From positions 969,352 through 1,033,351 of the forward strand of contig SDOX01000016.1 of the NCBI GenBank assembly GCA_004565275.1: 64,000 nt of DNA, given 5' to 3'. The notes beneath the pieces were generated by a model, which had not been told where the DNA came from, searched no databases, and saw only the letters and a list, made by a program, of their open reading frames with translations. The position numbers and the translations under genes are program-made. Origin of the DNA: Nannochloropsis salina CCMP1776. Its lineage: Eukaryota > Sar > Eustigmatophyceae > Eustigmatales > Monodopsidaceae. Position 1 is the stretch's first letter. Each line of letters starts with the position of its first letter. This document shows positions 11,101 through 22,900 of this stretch, piece after piece.

Positions 11101-12321
11101 GTGAATTGAAGCAGCGTACTGGATGAAGAGGAGGCCATTGGAATCGGAGGAGTCGAGGGAAATAAATGAAATTCATTCATTCATTCATTCCCCTTTCTCC
11201 CTCTTGGCCTCATGCCCGTCGGCTCAGATTTGGCAGGCCGACTCACCTACTTGCGTGCAGGACCTTAAGGAGCACAAGAAGGAGATCTACACAATTCGAT
11301 GGGCGCCCACCGGGCCAGGGAGCGATAATCCGGACAAGAAGAAGCTTTTTGCAAGGTCAGTAGAGGGGAACAATAGCTAGAAAGGGAGGAAGGGCATAAG
11401 GGAGAAAGGTGGGAGTCAATGGGAGACAGAACGTGCAGTGTGTGGCGAAAACACAAGGGACTCTCGAAAGGAGAAGCTAATTTCTAGGCAATAAAACGGT
11501 CCACGTGAGACCAACAGGTGCTGTCGGAAGCCAATGCTTGTCTCTGAAAATATGTCTCGGGCCCTGCTTGCGGTCACTCTTCTCACATACACACACCTGC
11601 CTCTCCCTCCAGCGCTTCCTTCGACAATACAGTCAAACTGTGGGACGTGGAGGTTGGAAAGAGCGTCGCTACGCTGACCAGACATCCAAAGGTACCGACA
11701 GTGAATGAATATGGGGAAAAGGCAGAAAATAAGGGAAGAGAAAGAGAAAGACAAAACGCGGGAAGATACCAACACAAGATGCGGGAATGAAACGTTTGGA
11801 AAGGGGTAGGTGGGACTGATGAATGGCTTTTCCTGTGCATATCTCCTCATCTTTCCCATGGTCTAGGCGGTGTATGCCATGGCATTCGACAAGACGGGTG
11901 ACTACATTGCCTCCGGTGCCCTTGGAGGGTCCCTCTATGTCTGGAGCGTCAAGGATGGAAGCATCGTTCGCAGTTTCCGTAAGTGGACTCTCACAAGGAA
12001 AAGAAGAGGGGATTTTAGTAGCATTAAGTGAAGTGGGATAATTGGTGCCGAAGATCATTGATTGCCTTCTTGTTTGGGGGAGGAAGCGGAGGGCAGGGTA
12101 GCATGCGCTCTATGCAGGATGCTTTCCTTCGCTGGGTTCTGAGCCAATCTGACACTACGCTTATCATGCTTATCTCGTACTAATTTCACTCTACATACGC
12201 AACTTTAATCATATCAGACGGGGGTGGGGACATTTTTGAGATTGCTTGGGACAGACGTGGCGAGCGATTGGCGGCCTGTTATTCATCGGGGAAGGTGGCC
12301 GTCTTGGATTTTCGGAAGTAA
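8131..12321 (+). CDS. TBL1: TBL1/TBLR1-like LisH and WD40 corepressor subunit
   Basis: TBL1/TBLR1 (yeast Sif2) is the WD40 subunit of HDAC3-type NCoR/SMRT or SET3 complexes. Fourteen exons: 8131-8203, 8476-8606, 8866-8959, 9162-9312, 9461-9575, 9848-9936, 10212-10293, 10412-10477, 10606-10755, 10886-10969, 11228-11355, 11613-11691, 11867-11978, 12218-12321. They total 1,458 nt with every phase consistent, giving 485 residues (human family 514-577). The N-terminal LisH reads [16 protein letters not shown] and ESGYSHSAFTF, then a TBL1-specific helix region ([16 protein letters not shown]). WD repeats follow, with blades such as [73 protein letters not shown] and [11 protein letters not shown]. 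It ends in VAVLDFRK, as the family does. Several introns carry GGGA tracts near donors and CCCT tracts near acceptors. Confidence 0.96.
9083..9146. repeat. TCCC tract before a TBL1 acceptor
   Basis: TTCCCTCCC repeats in TBL1 intron 3, close to the acceptor at 9161; it probably doubles as the polypyrimidine tract. Confidence 0.85.
9315..9371. repeat. GGGA tract after a TBL1 donor
   Basis: GGAGGGAAGGAG repeats starting directly after the donor at 9313 in TBL1 intron 4; purine-rich on the sense strand. Confidence 0.85.
9779..9841. repeat. CCCT tract before a TBL1 acceptor
   Basis: Almost pure CCCT repeat in TBL1 intron 5, ending a few bases before the acceptor at 9847. Confidence 0.9.
10479..10541. 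repeat. GGGCGA minisatellite in a TBL1 intron
   Basis: Repeated GGCGAGGGCGGG units directly after the donor at 10478 in TBL1 intron 8. The units are G-rich on the sense strand. Confidence 0.8.
10996..11060. repeat. GGGA/GA-rich tract in TBL1 intron 10
   Basis: Purine-only GGAGGGAAAG repeats on the sense strand, shortly after the donor at 10970. Confidence 0.8.
11168..11190. repeat. ATTC microsatellite
   Basis: Five tandem ATTC units in TBL1 intron 10, upstream of the acceptor at 11227. Confidence 0.85.
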
Positions 12322-13092
12322 AGAATGCATTCATAATGATAAGTTGCTGTGAAAATTAAAGTATTTAAAATTTTAACGAAGCGTGGAGGGACAAAGAGGA
12401 CTGAAGGTACCCCTGCCCTTGTCCACGATTGCTGGAGGATAAAAGGCTGCATGAAATCCCGCCGCAAAAACAAAGTTAAAAGGGATTACGAGGAATGAAA
12501 ATGTGGATTAAAAACGATACATGCTCAACAATTCTTCTAGCCCACTTCTATTCATATTTTTGGCTTGCTTGATGTATGCTCGACACACGCATAAACTTTC
12601 AAAATTTTAAATGGTAGCCGTTACGTAGCTTATGGAGCATTGCCATGTCCCATACGTCCCCAACTGTCTCGAAATTGTGAAACGCATGGTGTGACGATGC
12701 GCGGCCGGGTAGCTGGCGGTCCATTAGGAAGGCTGGATAAATGTTATTAACGTCATTCGCTCAAAGTAGTTCCTTCTTACATCTTCTCTGCCTTCAACGC
12801 GCTAATAGGCTCAAGCTCCACAGTTTTCTGTGGTCGTGCGTACCGACTCAGACGCATCGTGGTCTGAGATAATTGCCTCCCGCAGGCAAATATGGGCTTG
12901 TGTGGATGGTTCAGTCGCATGGAAGCCGTAAATAAAGCTCTCTTTTTTTGTGAGTAGTTCCAGGGTGTTGGAATTTGCATGTCTGTCCATAGAGTGGTCA
13001 CTAGCACTGATATGATCATATTCCGCATTTTTGTTTCCGCATATGCTGTGCACGTACAGGCCGCCTTTCATGGATTCTTTCTTTTGCTATAG
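12322..13092. other. Intergenic stretch, mostly unassigned
   Basis: AT-rich sequence after the TBL1 stop, expected to contain its 3' UTR and the unresolved 5' end of the following membrane-protein gene. Short open frames show no motif. A first coding exon of the next gene probably lies here, but I could not identify it. Confidence 0.5.
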
Positions 13093-14257
13093 TGTGGATT
13101 GGACTACTCACGGACGGTAAGTCGAAGTCACACATTTCCTATATCTCAAGCTTAAGCGCATTAAGCATTTGGATGCCTTGGTATGTCCAAGTTAAGATAC
13201 AGATCATAAATCTAGCCCTCACGTGTCAAGACACGAATCATCCATCGAATGGAAGAAGGATTCCTTGGTATTCATCGACGTGCCTTTCTTACCATCTCTT
13301 GTTCATTATTTAACATAGCACGGCTCCGTTTCTGCACTCCCACATTGTAGGCTGGCAGCTCGTAAAGTTCCAGGCTCCTTCACCCGTTGATATAAAGATA
13401 AATGCCCGTTATGGACTTTGGCGCATCAATTTCTCCGGGACCTACTCTACCGAAGCTAGTTACCTAGATTGGGAGCCGGAAGCAACCGAGGCGGACGGGA
13501 CGGCGTTTCACCGGATTCAGGCCACTCGCGCCTGCGTCATTTTGGCCCTTCTGGCTCTATGCTTTCAAATTATCGTTGCGCTTCGCGGGTCCTGCGCCCG
13601 GTTGGAGAAGGTGCAACGGGGTTGCAAGATATTTTGTACCTGCATGGCCTGGGCAGACTTAGCTTTCACTCTGGCAGCCATCCTCATTTGGAACTCCATC
13701 CCCGAAGTTGCCTTCCGTGTCATCTGTTCGGGGAGCTCGTGCACCCTTTCGCCTTTTGAGCAAGGCTTCCAAACGACCGTATACTACGCCTGGGGATTTT
13801 TCATTGTCAAATTCATCCTGGCATTCCCCGGGGCCATGTCGCTGATATACCTTTGCTTGCCTATCGACTCCTCTTCAACGGACATGCCCGTGGCGTCTCC
13901 TGTCGCAGAACCAGCGACGGTAAACGCGGCAGGGACAGAAGAGGGTGTAGAGATGGGCCAAGATGAGGGTCTGGCCGCGCAAGAAGAGGGAGCCGCCTCC
14001 ACTGACCATGGCGACGCCGAAAATGCCGGGAGAGCGAAAGGGAATGGTTTCGACAAGGATGGGACCGCACCGTACATCACAGGGTCTGCAGGTGATCCCA
14101 ATCCGTCTTGGCTCCAACCATAAAGTGGCCATGTGAGTGTGGGAAATCAGGGAAAGGTTCCTTAAAGGGCTCAATCTGATGTATGTCCTTTGCGTGTAGG
14201 TATAAGTTTAAAAGGCAGACGGAGGACTACCTCGCCAAGAAGCTCGAGCTTGTGTGA
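13093..14257 (+). CDS. Multi-pass membrane protein, 5' end unresolved
   Basis: Family not recognised; the layout is reminiscent of tetraspan proteins of the claudin/PMP22 type, but this is only a resemblance. Exon 13093-13116 (WIGLLTDG) joins in phase to a long exon from 13351. That exon holds an extracellular-like segment (ARYGLWRINFSGTYSTEASY) and three hydrophobic segments: ACVILALLALCFQIIVAL, IFCTCMAWADLAFTLAAILI and YYAWGFFIVKFILAFPGAM. A fourth, N-terminal segment would have to lie in an unfound upstream exon. The C-terminus has two readings. Without further splicing it is an acidic tail ending at 14123. With an intron 13920-14091 (GTAAAC to CAG, phase 0) and another at 14133-14199 (GTGAGT to TAG), the tail becomes basic and ends MYKFKRQTEDYLAKKLELV at 14257. 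The clean last exon favours the second reading. Confidence 0.55.
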
Positions 14258-14880
14258 ATATGATAAAGGACACGACGAGCTGGAGGCTCTTTGGGCAGTA
14301 AAGAGGAGGAAAAAAATGAAGGGGGCGTCGAAACACTTGCCATCGCACCTTCTCTGTCAGACTCATGAACATGCACGGAAGGGCCATATTCATGGACCTA
14401 CATATATGATGTTCCAGAAATGGAGACGTTTGTCGAGTAATGACCTCATTTGTCGGTTTTTTTGTTACAAGCACGCATCCCTCGTTGTTAAGTCATATGT
14501 GCACCTTGGCTCTCGCCCCTTTTCTTCGCCTATTGAGAGCAAGAATCTTTCTTATATCATCATTCAAGGACACCATGGCGTATCGAAGTCGCCGAGACGA
14601 CTCTGCAGAAGGAGTATCCCATCTCACCATTTTTAACTTTGTTGCAGACCCAATCACCCCAAAAGTTGTAAGTGCGAGCTATGAGCTCTTTTGATGCTGG
14701 CGTCGTCCTGTCGACTTATCTCCGCTATGCCATCGCTTCCATTCTAGAACCCTTGTTCCTTCACAGCATCACTCCTCCGCCCTCCCTATTGATACCAATC
14801 CGCTATTCACCAATCACCACCTCGGGCATCCGTACCATCATCAATTACTACGCCCTGAAAACATTATTTTCCACAGTCAC
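14258..14880. other. Convergent intergenic region
   Basis: About 620 bp between the 3' ends of the membrane-protein gene (plus) and the aminotransferase gene (minus). It probably holds two 3' UTRs. No coding signal or known element seen. Confidence 0.6.
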
Positions 14881-16272
14881 TCAATCCATCACCGGCACAG
14901 TTTTCTCCTCCGCCCTCTCTTCCTTCATTCCCTCCGTTAGACGCGCCACGGCCTTGCCGAAGCGGGCGATGCCTTCTTCTATCTTCTCTGGACTCGCAGT
15001 CGCGTAAGTTGCGCGAAAGGCGGGCTCGGCCGCCTTCTCAGGGGACGGATCGAAGGCATACCCCGGTACCATCAAGACGTCTTCCGCCAACAACTCTTCA
15101 AGGACCGAGTCGGTCTCTGCTTTCCCTTTCCCTTTCAGCGCGGGGACTTTAAACAGGATGAACATACCCGCCTTGGGCAAATCCCAGGTGGCCAGTCCCT
15201 GTAGATGCCGTCGGGCCGCCAGGTGCATAACCCGGCGTTGCTTGGCATAATGCACTTGCAAACGTCGGAGATGACGGTCAAGTCCCTCCTGACCCCACGC
15301 TCGGAGCATCGCACAGAAGACGGACTGGGAGACCGTGCAGGGAAATTGGATCGTCAGCTCGTTCCATTTCCGGTACGCACCTTCCACAAAGGCCTTGGGA
15401 GCCGTCAACCAGCCAAGGCGGAGGCCGGGGCAGACCCATTTGGAGAGAGACTCTAGGTGGATGACCCGCCCGTCCGTGTCCACACTCAGCAGTGATTTAG
15501 GCAAGCCCATCACACCTGGCATGGCGGCTTCCCCCGTCTCATCCGGGTCGGCGGGGAGAAAGAGAAGGCGGTAGGGATCGTCCTCCACGATTATCAGGTC
15601 GTGCTCCTGCGCCAGGGCGTACAGGTCTCGTTTCCGTTTCGGTGATAGGGAGGTGCCCGTCGGATTCTGTCCGTGGGGGGTCAAGTACAGGAAGGCGGCA
15701 CGTTCCCCCTCGCTAGCCAGTTGTCGGCAGGCCACATCCAAGGCACTGGGCAACATGCCATCGCTGTCAAGCTCCAGCCCCCGCACTTCGTAACCCAAAG
15801 GGGCCGCGATGGCCAAGGCAGCTGCCCACACCAAGGACTCCGACAAAATGATGGGCTTCTTCCCGGGGGGAGGCATCAACAATTGGAAGCATTTGGTCAA
15901 GGCATCTGTGGACCCAGTTGTTGGAATTACTGCCCAATCGTCGTAGGCTGGCGTATGGTATCTTTGCATGTGCGCCCGGAGCTCCCCGCATAATTCCGGC
16001 ATGCCTGACCCCTGCATGTAGTTCAACGGTAACTCTGCTGCACCGTCCTCTGCCTCCGTCCCCCCAGTCAACGCTCGATTTTTCAGCGTGAGAGTACTAC
16101 CATCGTCCATCTCCCACGTAACCCCGCGAAAGACAAAAGTGGATTCGTGTGGAAGACCCCCGGCAAGAGAAATGGACCGGGAGGTTGCCCGCGCCGCGAT
16201 TTTTTTAATCAAAGACCCTTCCACATGTTGAAATTGTGGTGCTAAGCGTTTGCTGACTTGGTCGAGTGGCAT
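14881..16272 (-). CDS. Class I/II PLP-dependent aminotransferase (AADAT/Aro8-like)
   Basis: A fold-type I aminotransferase of the branch holding kynurenine/2-aminoadipate aminotransferase and fungal Aro8, which swaps amino groups between aromatic or aminoadipate-type amino acids and 2-oxoglutarate. Single exon, 463 residues from the ATG at 16272. Numbering from that Met: the N-terminal segment SISLAGGLPHESTF (family SxAGGxPxxxxFP), NYMQGSGMPELC, the GSTDAL cofactor loop, NPTG at 203-206, EDDPY at 230-234 (Asp binds the pyridine nitrogen), the Schiff-base Lys278 in SLSKWVCPGLRLGW, and the substrate carboxylate Arg420 in FRATYA. All key residues are present, so it should be active. No obvious organelle presequence. 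The exact substrate cannot be told from sequence. It is divergent from VPS13 with about 690 bp between the starts. Confidence 0.93.
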   Translation of the reverse strand: MPLDQVSKRLAPQFQHVEGSLIKKIAARATSRSISLAGGLPHESTFVFRGVTWEMDDGSTLTLKNRALTGGTEAEDGAAELPLNYMQGSGMPELCGELRAHMQRYHTPAYDDWAVIPTTGSTDALTKCFQLLMPPPGKKPIILSESLVWAAALAIAAPLGYEVRGLELDSDGMLPSALDVACRQLASEGERAAFLYLTPHGQNPTGTSLSPKRKRDLYALAQEHDLIIVEDDPYRLLFLPADPDETGEAAMPGVMGLPKSLLSVDTDGRVIHLESLSKWVCPGLRLGWLTAPKAFVEGAYRKWNELTIQFPCTVSQSVFCAMLRAWGQEGLDRHLRRLQVHYAKQRRVMHLAARRHLQGLATWDLPKAGMFILFKVPALKGKGKAETDSVLEELLAEDVLMVPGYAFDPSPEKAAEPAFRATYATASPEKIEEGIARFGKAVARLTEGMKEERAEEKTVPVMD

Positions 16273-16963
16273 GCTACCTTCCAATGGCTACGTGTCTGTT
16301 TAGAGGACGGAAGGCTTGCAATGGGACAGAGCACGTGGTTTCCGTCAAAATGCAGTTGAAAAATAGATCGTGTCGATTGCTCGCACGCGCGTTGAAAAAA
16401 TTGGAAACACATCTTTACAACGTTAAAGCAGCTCTTTTATTCACATTAGAATTCTCATCGACATATAGAATTCTGCAATTTTAACGGGATTTTGTATTAA
16501 TCCAGACCAGTATCAATTCACGCAAACAGCCGGAAGAGCCGCCGCCATCTCCATCGGCCAGCTGCGACGAGCAAACCCTCCACCACACTTATCACGCATC
16601 GTAACTCCCTTTGAATTCTACACAATGTCGTGTTCGCGGTCCCTGCTGTGAAAGGACTGTTTGGTTTGTAGTCTTCTCCTGCCTCGATTCGCCCCGTGTA
16701 CGCTCCTCGTGACAATCGCTTTTTTGCATTCCTCTCAGACGGCGAGCCCTTCAATATGCACGGCATAATACCCGTGACAGTAAAGTATGCGCTGTCCAGG
16801 CATTCCATCCCTCCTTTTTACGTCATCGATTACTGAAAGGGCGTTCCTTGGGGCTTTTTACATTGAAACAGGCAATCGAGTAAACTCTCCCACATCATAC
16901 CGAGTAACGGGCACGTCTTGAGCATTTCTCCTATGCTGATCCGACTGAGGTCTTGTAGCCCCT
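16273..16963. promoter_or_regulatory. Divergent intergenic region between aminotransferase and VPS13
   Basis: About 690 bp between two outward-facing start codons. It includes an AT-rich patch at 16430-16500. A 96-codon open frame on the minus strand (16518-16808) has no recognisable motif and was not called. Both promoters must lie here, but no defined element was identified. Confidence 0.5.
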
Positions 16964-19900
16964 ATGCTTGAAGGCCTCCTAGCCCGCTTCCTCTCTTCGA
17001 GGGTCGGCCACTTCGTCGATGGGGTCGACCAGAACAACCTGAACGTCGGTTTATGGAAGGGGGAGATTTTGCTCCATGATTTACGGGTGAAAGGCACTGC
17101 TGTCGACGACCTCCTAGGGCTTATACCCCTGGGCTTGGCATGGGGTCGAGTGGGTATATTTCACCTGAGTGTGCCATGGAATGCATTTGGCACCAAGCCC
17201 TTGGTCATTACACTCAAAGATGTCACGCTGGTCTTCCGAGTACTGACCGAGGAGGGCTCGCACGGAGCCGACGGAGGGGATGGTGGAGGGGGAGGAGCAA
17301 GTCGCACAGCCCTGCGACGTCGACGGGCGGCCAAAGAGAGAGAAGTGCAGGAGCGTCTCAGGTATTTGCAAGCGAGCAAACAGCGAAACGGGGAAGGAAA
17401 TGGCGTCAGCGTGCAAGAGGAGCAGGAACGGCGAGGGTTGGCAGAGCGGTTGTTTGCCTCTCTGCTCGAGAATGTGCAGGTTCGTCTGAGTAATGTCCAC
17501 GTGCGGCTCGAGTACAGAGAGGAAGAGTGTTTCGTTCGAGAGCAACAAGATGGAGAAGGGCCAGCCGCCGGTGGCGATGCCGCCGATTTGTCGCCTAAGA
17601 CAAGGGAGAGGGAGAAGATCGGGGATGACTGCGGGCACAGAATAGAGAGGAACGAAGTGGAGGAGGAAGAGCCCACGGGCCCTGTGCGTTGCCATGGACA
17701 TCCGCCAGAGGGTTTCTTGGCTTTGGGTCTGGAAATGGAGGAATTTACTATCGAGAACCATTCTGCGCCGGGGGAGGAAGGCATCGACGACGACGAGGGG
17801 GAGGAAGAGGAAGAAGGTGAGGAGGGGCAAGTGGACGCGTCGGCGCGTGGATTGAGCAAAGGGCAAAGTGGCGGGAAAGCAGGCATGGATGTGCACACAA
17901 AAGCAACCACGGTGCGAAAACGGGCCCTGGCCACCAACCTAGCCCTCTACTGCGACCCGCACAGCCCTCCCTGGGTCCCGTCCTCCCTCCCGCCTTCCCG
18001 CCCGTCCTCGACTGTCGCCCCCGGCTTCCACCCTTTCCCCGTGACGACGCTGGCCAAGCATGATTATCTACTCCGCCCCACGTCGGGCGCCCTCATGCTG
18101 ATCGCGCGCCCGGTCCCCCTCTCCCCCAAGCGGCCCAAGCACGACCTCTCCTGCCACCTGACCGACGTCCACGTGGGGACGACGCTGGCGCAAATTCGTT
18201 GCCTTCGGGCGCTTGTCCATGCACTGGCCTCGACAAGAAGAGTGTGGGAGGACCTGGAAGGGGACAGGTCGGGCAAGGATGGGTGGAGGGGGAGGCGTCG
18301 GCCTCTTGGGCGCGTCACTGACGACCCTCGGGGATGGTGGCAGTATGCGGCGGGTCGAGTCCTTCGCGGCAAAGAAGCTTTAGCGGTGGACATTGCCATC
18401 AGTACCTCCGCTTCCCACTCCCAGACTACTCCTTCGACCGGTCCGCAAGATGCAGGCGGACCCGCTCCGTCTTTGCCTTCCCTCCCCGTCCCGCTCGCCC
18501 CGCCCCACCGGCTCGGCTCCGGTCTACCGCACCCCGTTCATCCCCCCCACCTCCCCACCTGGCCGCAGCTCGTATCCCTCGTCCAGACTCGGCACCGTTA
18601 TCTCCGTCTCCACCCTCGCCGGGCCCTCCTCCTCCCTGACGAGGCCCAGAGCTTGCAAGACCTGGACGATCGGCTGGAGGTGGAGGAGATCGTTTTCCTC
18701 CGGCTTGTGGCTAATGCCAGGCCAAAGGATGCCGATGCATCCCAGATTGTGGGGCCTGCCGGACCCAAAGCTGAGCAGGAAGTAGAGTCGACCGTGGTGG
18801 GGTGGGTTAAGTCGTGGTTCGAACGGGAGGGAGGCCGAAACGGTGGAGACGACGGGGCGATAGCTCCGCCCGGCTCGGGGGAAACCACGGGAGGGAAACC
18901 CCACGACCCGGAGCTGGTGTCCGCCGCTGACCGCCGGGCTCTGGAGGAAACGGCTTTGGATTACGCCCGAACCCTGGCGCAGGTGACGATTCCCCCTACG
19001 TATGTCATCACCCGCCTGAGGCTCTCCCTCAATCAGGGTTCCTGCACCCTGTACCTTTCGCCTACTCGGCCCCTGGCCAGGCTGGTGGTGGATGTCGCCA
19101 GCACCTTTCTCCTCCGACCCTTTTCCTGGTCCGTGTCCATGGCCTTGGGCGCCTTGGAGGTTCTAGACCTCGACCCGCTGACCAAGTATCGAACGGTGGT
19201 AACCCGCAAGATCCGCCGACGGGCGGCCCATATCCCAGCGACGTCCCTCCCGCCTTCCCTCCCCCCGGCCATGATGGTGGTGGGCACGTACCGTGTCCCC
19301 AAAAATGCTGATCTTCAAATCCATTACAACAAGGGTTGCGAGGAAGGTGGTCGTGATCTCGCGGTCTCCTGTCGGGTCCTGCCATTTGAGGTCTTTTACT
19401 CCCGTCGGCTACTGGAGGCCCTCCGGCACGTTTGCATGCCTCCTCTACCCTCCATGGCCCCAGACAAGGGGGAGGAAGAAAGTGAGGGTGTGACGGAAGG
19501 AATGCGCCATGGAATGCAGGAATGGCAGGCCCGGCAACGAGCCCGCCTACTCTCTCGCATTGCGGATCGAGGGCGGATCATGCTAGACATTGATATTCAA
19601 GCGCCGTTGATTTTGATTCCAGAGACAACCCGGGCAGAGGAAGGGCAACTGCTTGTATTAGACATGGGCTATGTTGTGCTTTGCAACCGCGAGCACGGGC
19701 AGGATGAAGGGAAGGAAGATGAGGCAGATACAGCGGCCTGGACCCTGAGAATGCAGCACATGGCCGTGGAAATGTGTCGATTGGGTGCCCTATTCCTCGA
19801 ACGCAAGGAGAACGACGTCGATCTGCACCCGATCGTGGAGCCCTTTGATCTCACCCTTGACATCCACACATGTCTCGACAACGCCGCGCGCGCCTCCACG

Positions 19901-22900
19901 CATGCCTCCATTCAAGCTTCCCTGCCCCGGCTGGCGGTCAACCTGAGGGCATCCACCATCCAGTATTTCCACCGTGTGTTCCACCGTCGTCGGTCACAGG
20001 CCAGGGCTAAAATCCTTGCCGACACTCCTGAGAATTATCGACATGGTCGGCGGGTAAGGTGCAGGGACGAAGGAAGGAAGTTGGGTATAAAGAAGACAGG
20101 GGCTAGCGCGAAAGACTTGCGGAACAATTCAACTGCTGCCCTTCAGGCTCCGCGGGAGGAATTAAGCGCGAATGTCGACTCAACGCCTGCTATTGGCAAG
20201 CAGGATCATACGAGGGTCAAAGATGGAATATCAGCCGAAGAGGAGGAAAAAGAGGCCCACATCCAGGCGGGCCGTGCGCTAAACTTTACATTCACGGCTC
20301 CCAACATTGCCCTCCATTTGGTCGATGATCTCGTGAGCCCTCTCCCATCTGGTGCCTCCTCGAATTTTCCGTGTTCCCCTTCTTCTCTATTCCCGTTGGT
20401 GGACGTGGCAGTGCAAGGAATTGAGGGCCGCATACTCGCCTCTGACTACCAAGAGGCCGCCAAGGCCACCACATCCATAAACCTGGAGATTGCGTTCGTC
20501 GAAATCAAAGACCGTCATCACTTCGCCGATGCGTCCTTCTCATCACTCTTTGGCCCCTTGCACGACGAGGTGGGGAAAGCAATGGAAGATGCGGGGAAGG
20601 GTGTTTCCCTTCTGAGCGTTGCAATTGTGCATGCAACGAGAGGGGAGAGCTTGTTGAGAAGTAGGAATTGTGGCGGACAGCGAAAAGAATCCACTGAGGT
20701 GGATATCGCAGTCCGTCCAGTCCAAGTGCAATGGAATCCCGAGACCGTTGCAGCATTACAGCGGTTTTTGGCCGCACAAAAGCAGGAAAGTGTCCGGAAT
20801 GCACGAGAAGAAGAGGAAGAAAGCCGACAGCTTCGAGACCGAGGAAACGTCGTCGTCGAATTGAGAGGGCGTGCACGAGGAGATCGATATCCACCCTCAG
20901 ATTTGCACGAGGAAGGGCGGACTTTTCCAACGTTGGGAGAGGATACAACGCCCTCCTACACCGAGGGCCTTGGCCACCTTTTCTCCCTCTACTCCTCTAC
21001 GTCTTTTTCCGACCAGACCCAGCCTTCCACTTCGTTGTCTTCTTTCCGACTTAGCACCCGGCTAAGGACCGTCTCCATCCTGCTCAACAAGGAAAAAGAG
21101 CTTCGGCGCTTGCTTCGACTTCAGTTGCGGGGCCTTGACCTCACCTTGAAAGGAGGAGGGAAGGCCAAAGCTTTGCAGGGCTCCATTCAAGGGCTAACTG
21201 TTGACGATTTGGGAAACGCGGACACGTGTTTCCCGCGGGTACTGGACGGACAGAAGAAAGGTTGTCTGGCATTATCTTTCTCATACTCCTCCCTCTTGCC
21301 TCCACTGGTGTCGGAGGCCTCAGCAGGCTGTGACGAGGCGGAAGATGGAAGGGAACGAGGGAGAGACAGCGCGAAGGGTATCGTGCCAGACAATCACCTA
21401 GATGTGGTGGTCGGACCATTGCAAGTGGTGTACTATAATCATCTTTGCCTGGAGGTGATTGACTATGTGAATGAAGGGGTCTTAGGCGCCATAATCTCCA
21501 GTACCCTCCGTTCGGCGGACGCCTTGGTTCGACAACGGGCCATGGCCAAGACCGGATTCACCGTCTCTCTCGCCCATCCAATGGCCATCCTCCCCCGATA
21601 CCTGACCCACCTAGATCATGCGCTGGCCGTGATGGACGACGCTGTATTGAAGACTGTTTTCGAGAACCTGCACGTGCCTCAGGTCGGTGAGCCTGTAGTT
21701 GACGTGCACACTGCCGGGAATGAAGACATGGGCAGCACCAGCGCAAGTGGGGGGGCGAAAGACGGCAACGCATGGTCGGACACGTCTCAATCACCCACCG
21801 TCGGTCAAGAGTATGACAGTGTATATGACGATAACGACGAAGAAGCCAGAGAAAAGGCGAAGAAAGGGGAAGTCATTGTCCTGCGCCGATTCGACCTGGC
21901 CTTCTCCAGCGTTGTCATTTCCCTGGAGTCTCCTGCCCTTGCCGGCCATCCTGCCTTACTTTCCACCCCTTTTTCGTTTCAAGTCTACGTTATGCGTCCC
22001 CTCGATGTAGAGTACGGGAACGTCCTCGCCCGCCGCCACAGGGAGGCTGGCAGCACTGCCCTCGATCTGCCTTCCATTGCCGTCAAAGCCGCCCTTCCAC
22101 CACTCCATCTTCAAGCGAGCCATGAAAGCTACAGTTTGCTGCGACGGGTGGTGGAGGACAACCTCCTTACCCAAGAGCACCATGCAACAAACATGCTCAA
22201 GGCCCTTCGTGCCCTGGATCTGCCCCCCCTTGCTACCCGCAGTCCCTATCATCGCAACGCAGGTGCTGAGGAGGGTAAGGCGTGTCTGCACTGCGCGAGA
22301 GCCTACCATGGCGTGGATGACGGAGCACATTCCTGTCCCCAGTGCGGAGACCAGATCTGCCGGCGATGTTTAAATGTTAGCGTCTTTGACAAGTCAACAG
22401 GAATCGTCGTCCGAGTTTGTGGAGCTTGCGCACGGGCAAGTTTTCCGAGCTTGTTTCACAGCGGTGAGGATGTGCGGTTGTCGTGGCATACTCGCGGGCA
22501 GGAGCATCATGCGGCACATGTCGCGTATTCCTATGGGCTCATAGATGGCCCCCTTTCTGACATAAAGGTCGACGTTCATTTATCGGGGCTAGAACTCAAC
22601 CTCCTCGAACCCAGCCCTCCTTCCCCTTCACCCTCTCCTTCTCCCGCCAACGTGGTCTTAGACTGGAGAGCAAGCGCGCATTTCATCATCGACGAGACAA
22701 AAATTCTTTTCAGACGGCCTGAGGATGACCGAAAAATTTTGGATGTGAGCCTCTACCGCTGCCTTGTTGACGCCTCCTCTGAAGTATTGAGACAGGTGCC
22801 AAGGGAAGCGTCGATCTTGGAACGCATTTTAAGCCCCTCCATGGAGGCCTTGGAGAAAGAGCCTTCCGGTAAAACGTCTGGCCCCTCATCCTCCCTTCCA

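Noticed and set aside
16518-16808. 96-codon minus-strand open frame between the aminotransferase and VPS13
   Set aside because: No motif, no splice support, and placed in a divergent promoter region.
17114-17937. Antisense open frames of about 260 codons opposite the start of VPS13
   Set aside because: They lie opposite an uninterrupted, domain-bearing VPS13 frame and have no motif; GC-rich DNA commonly gives such shadows.
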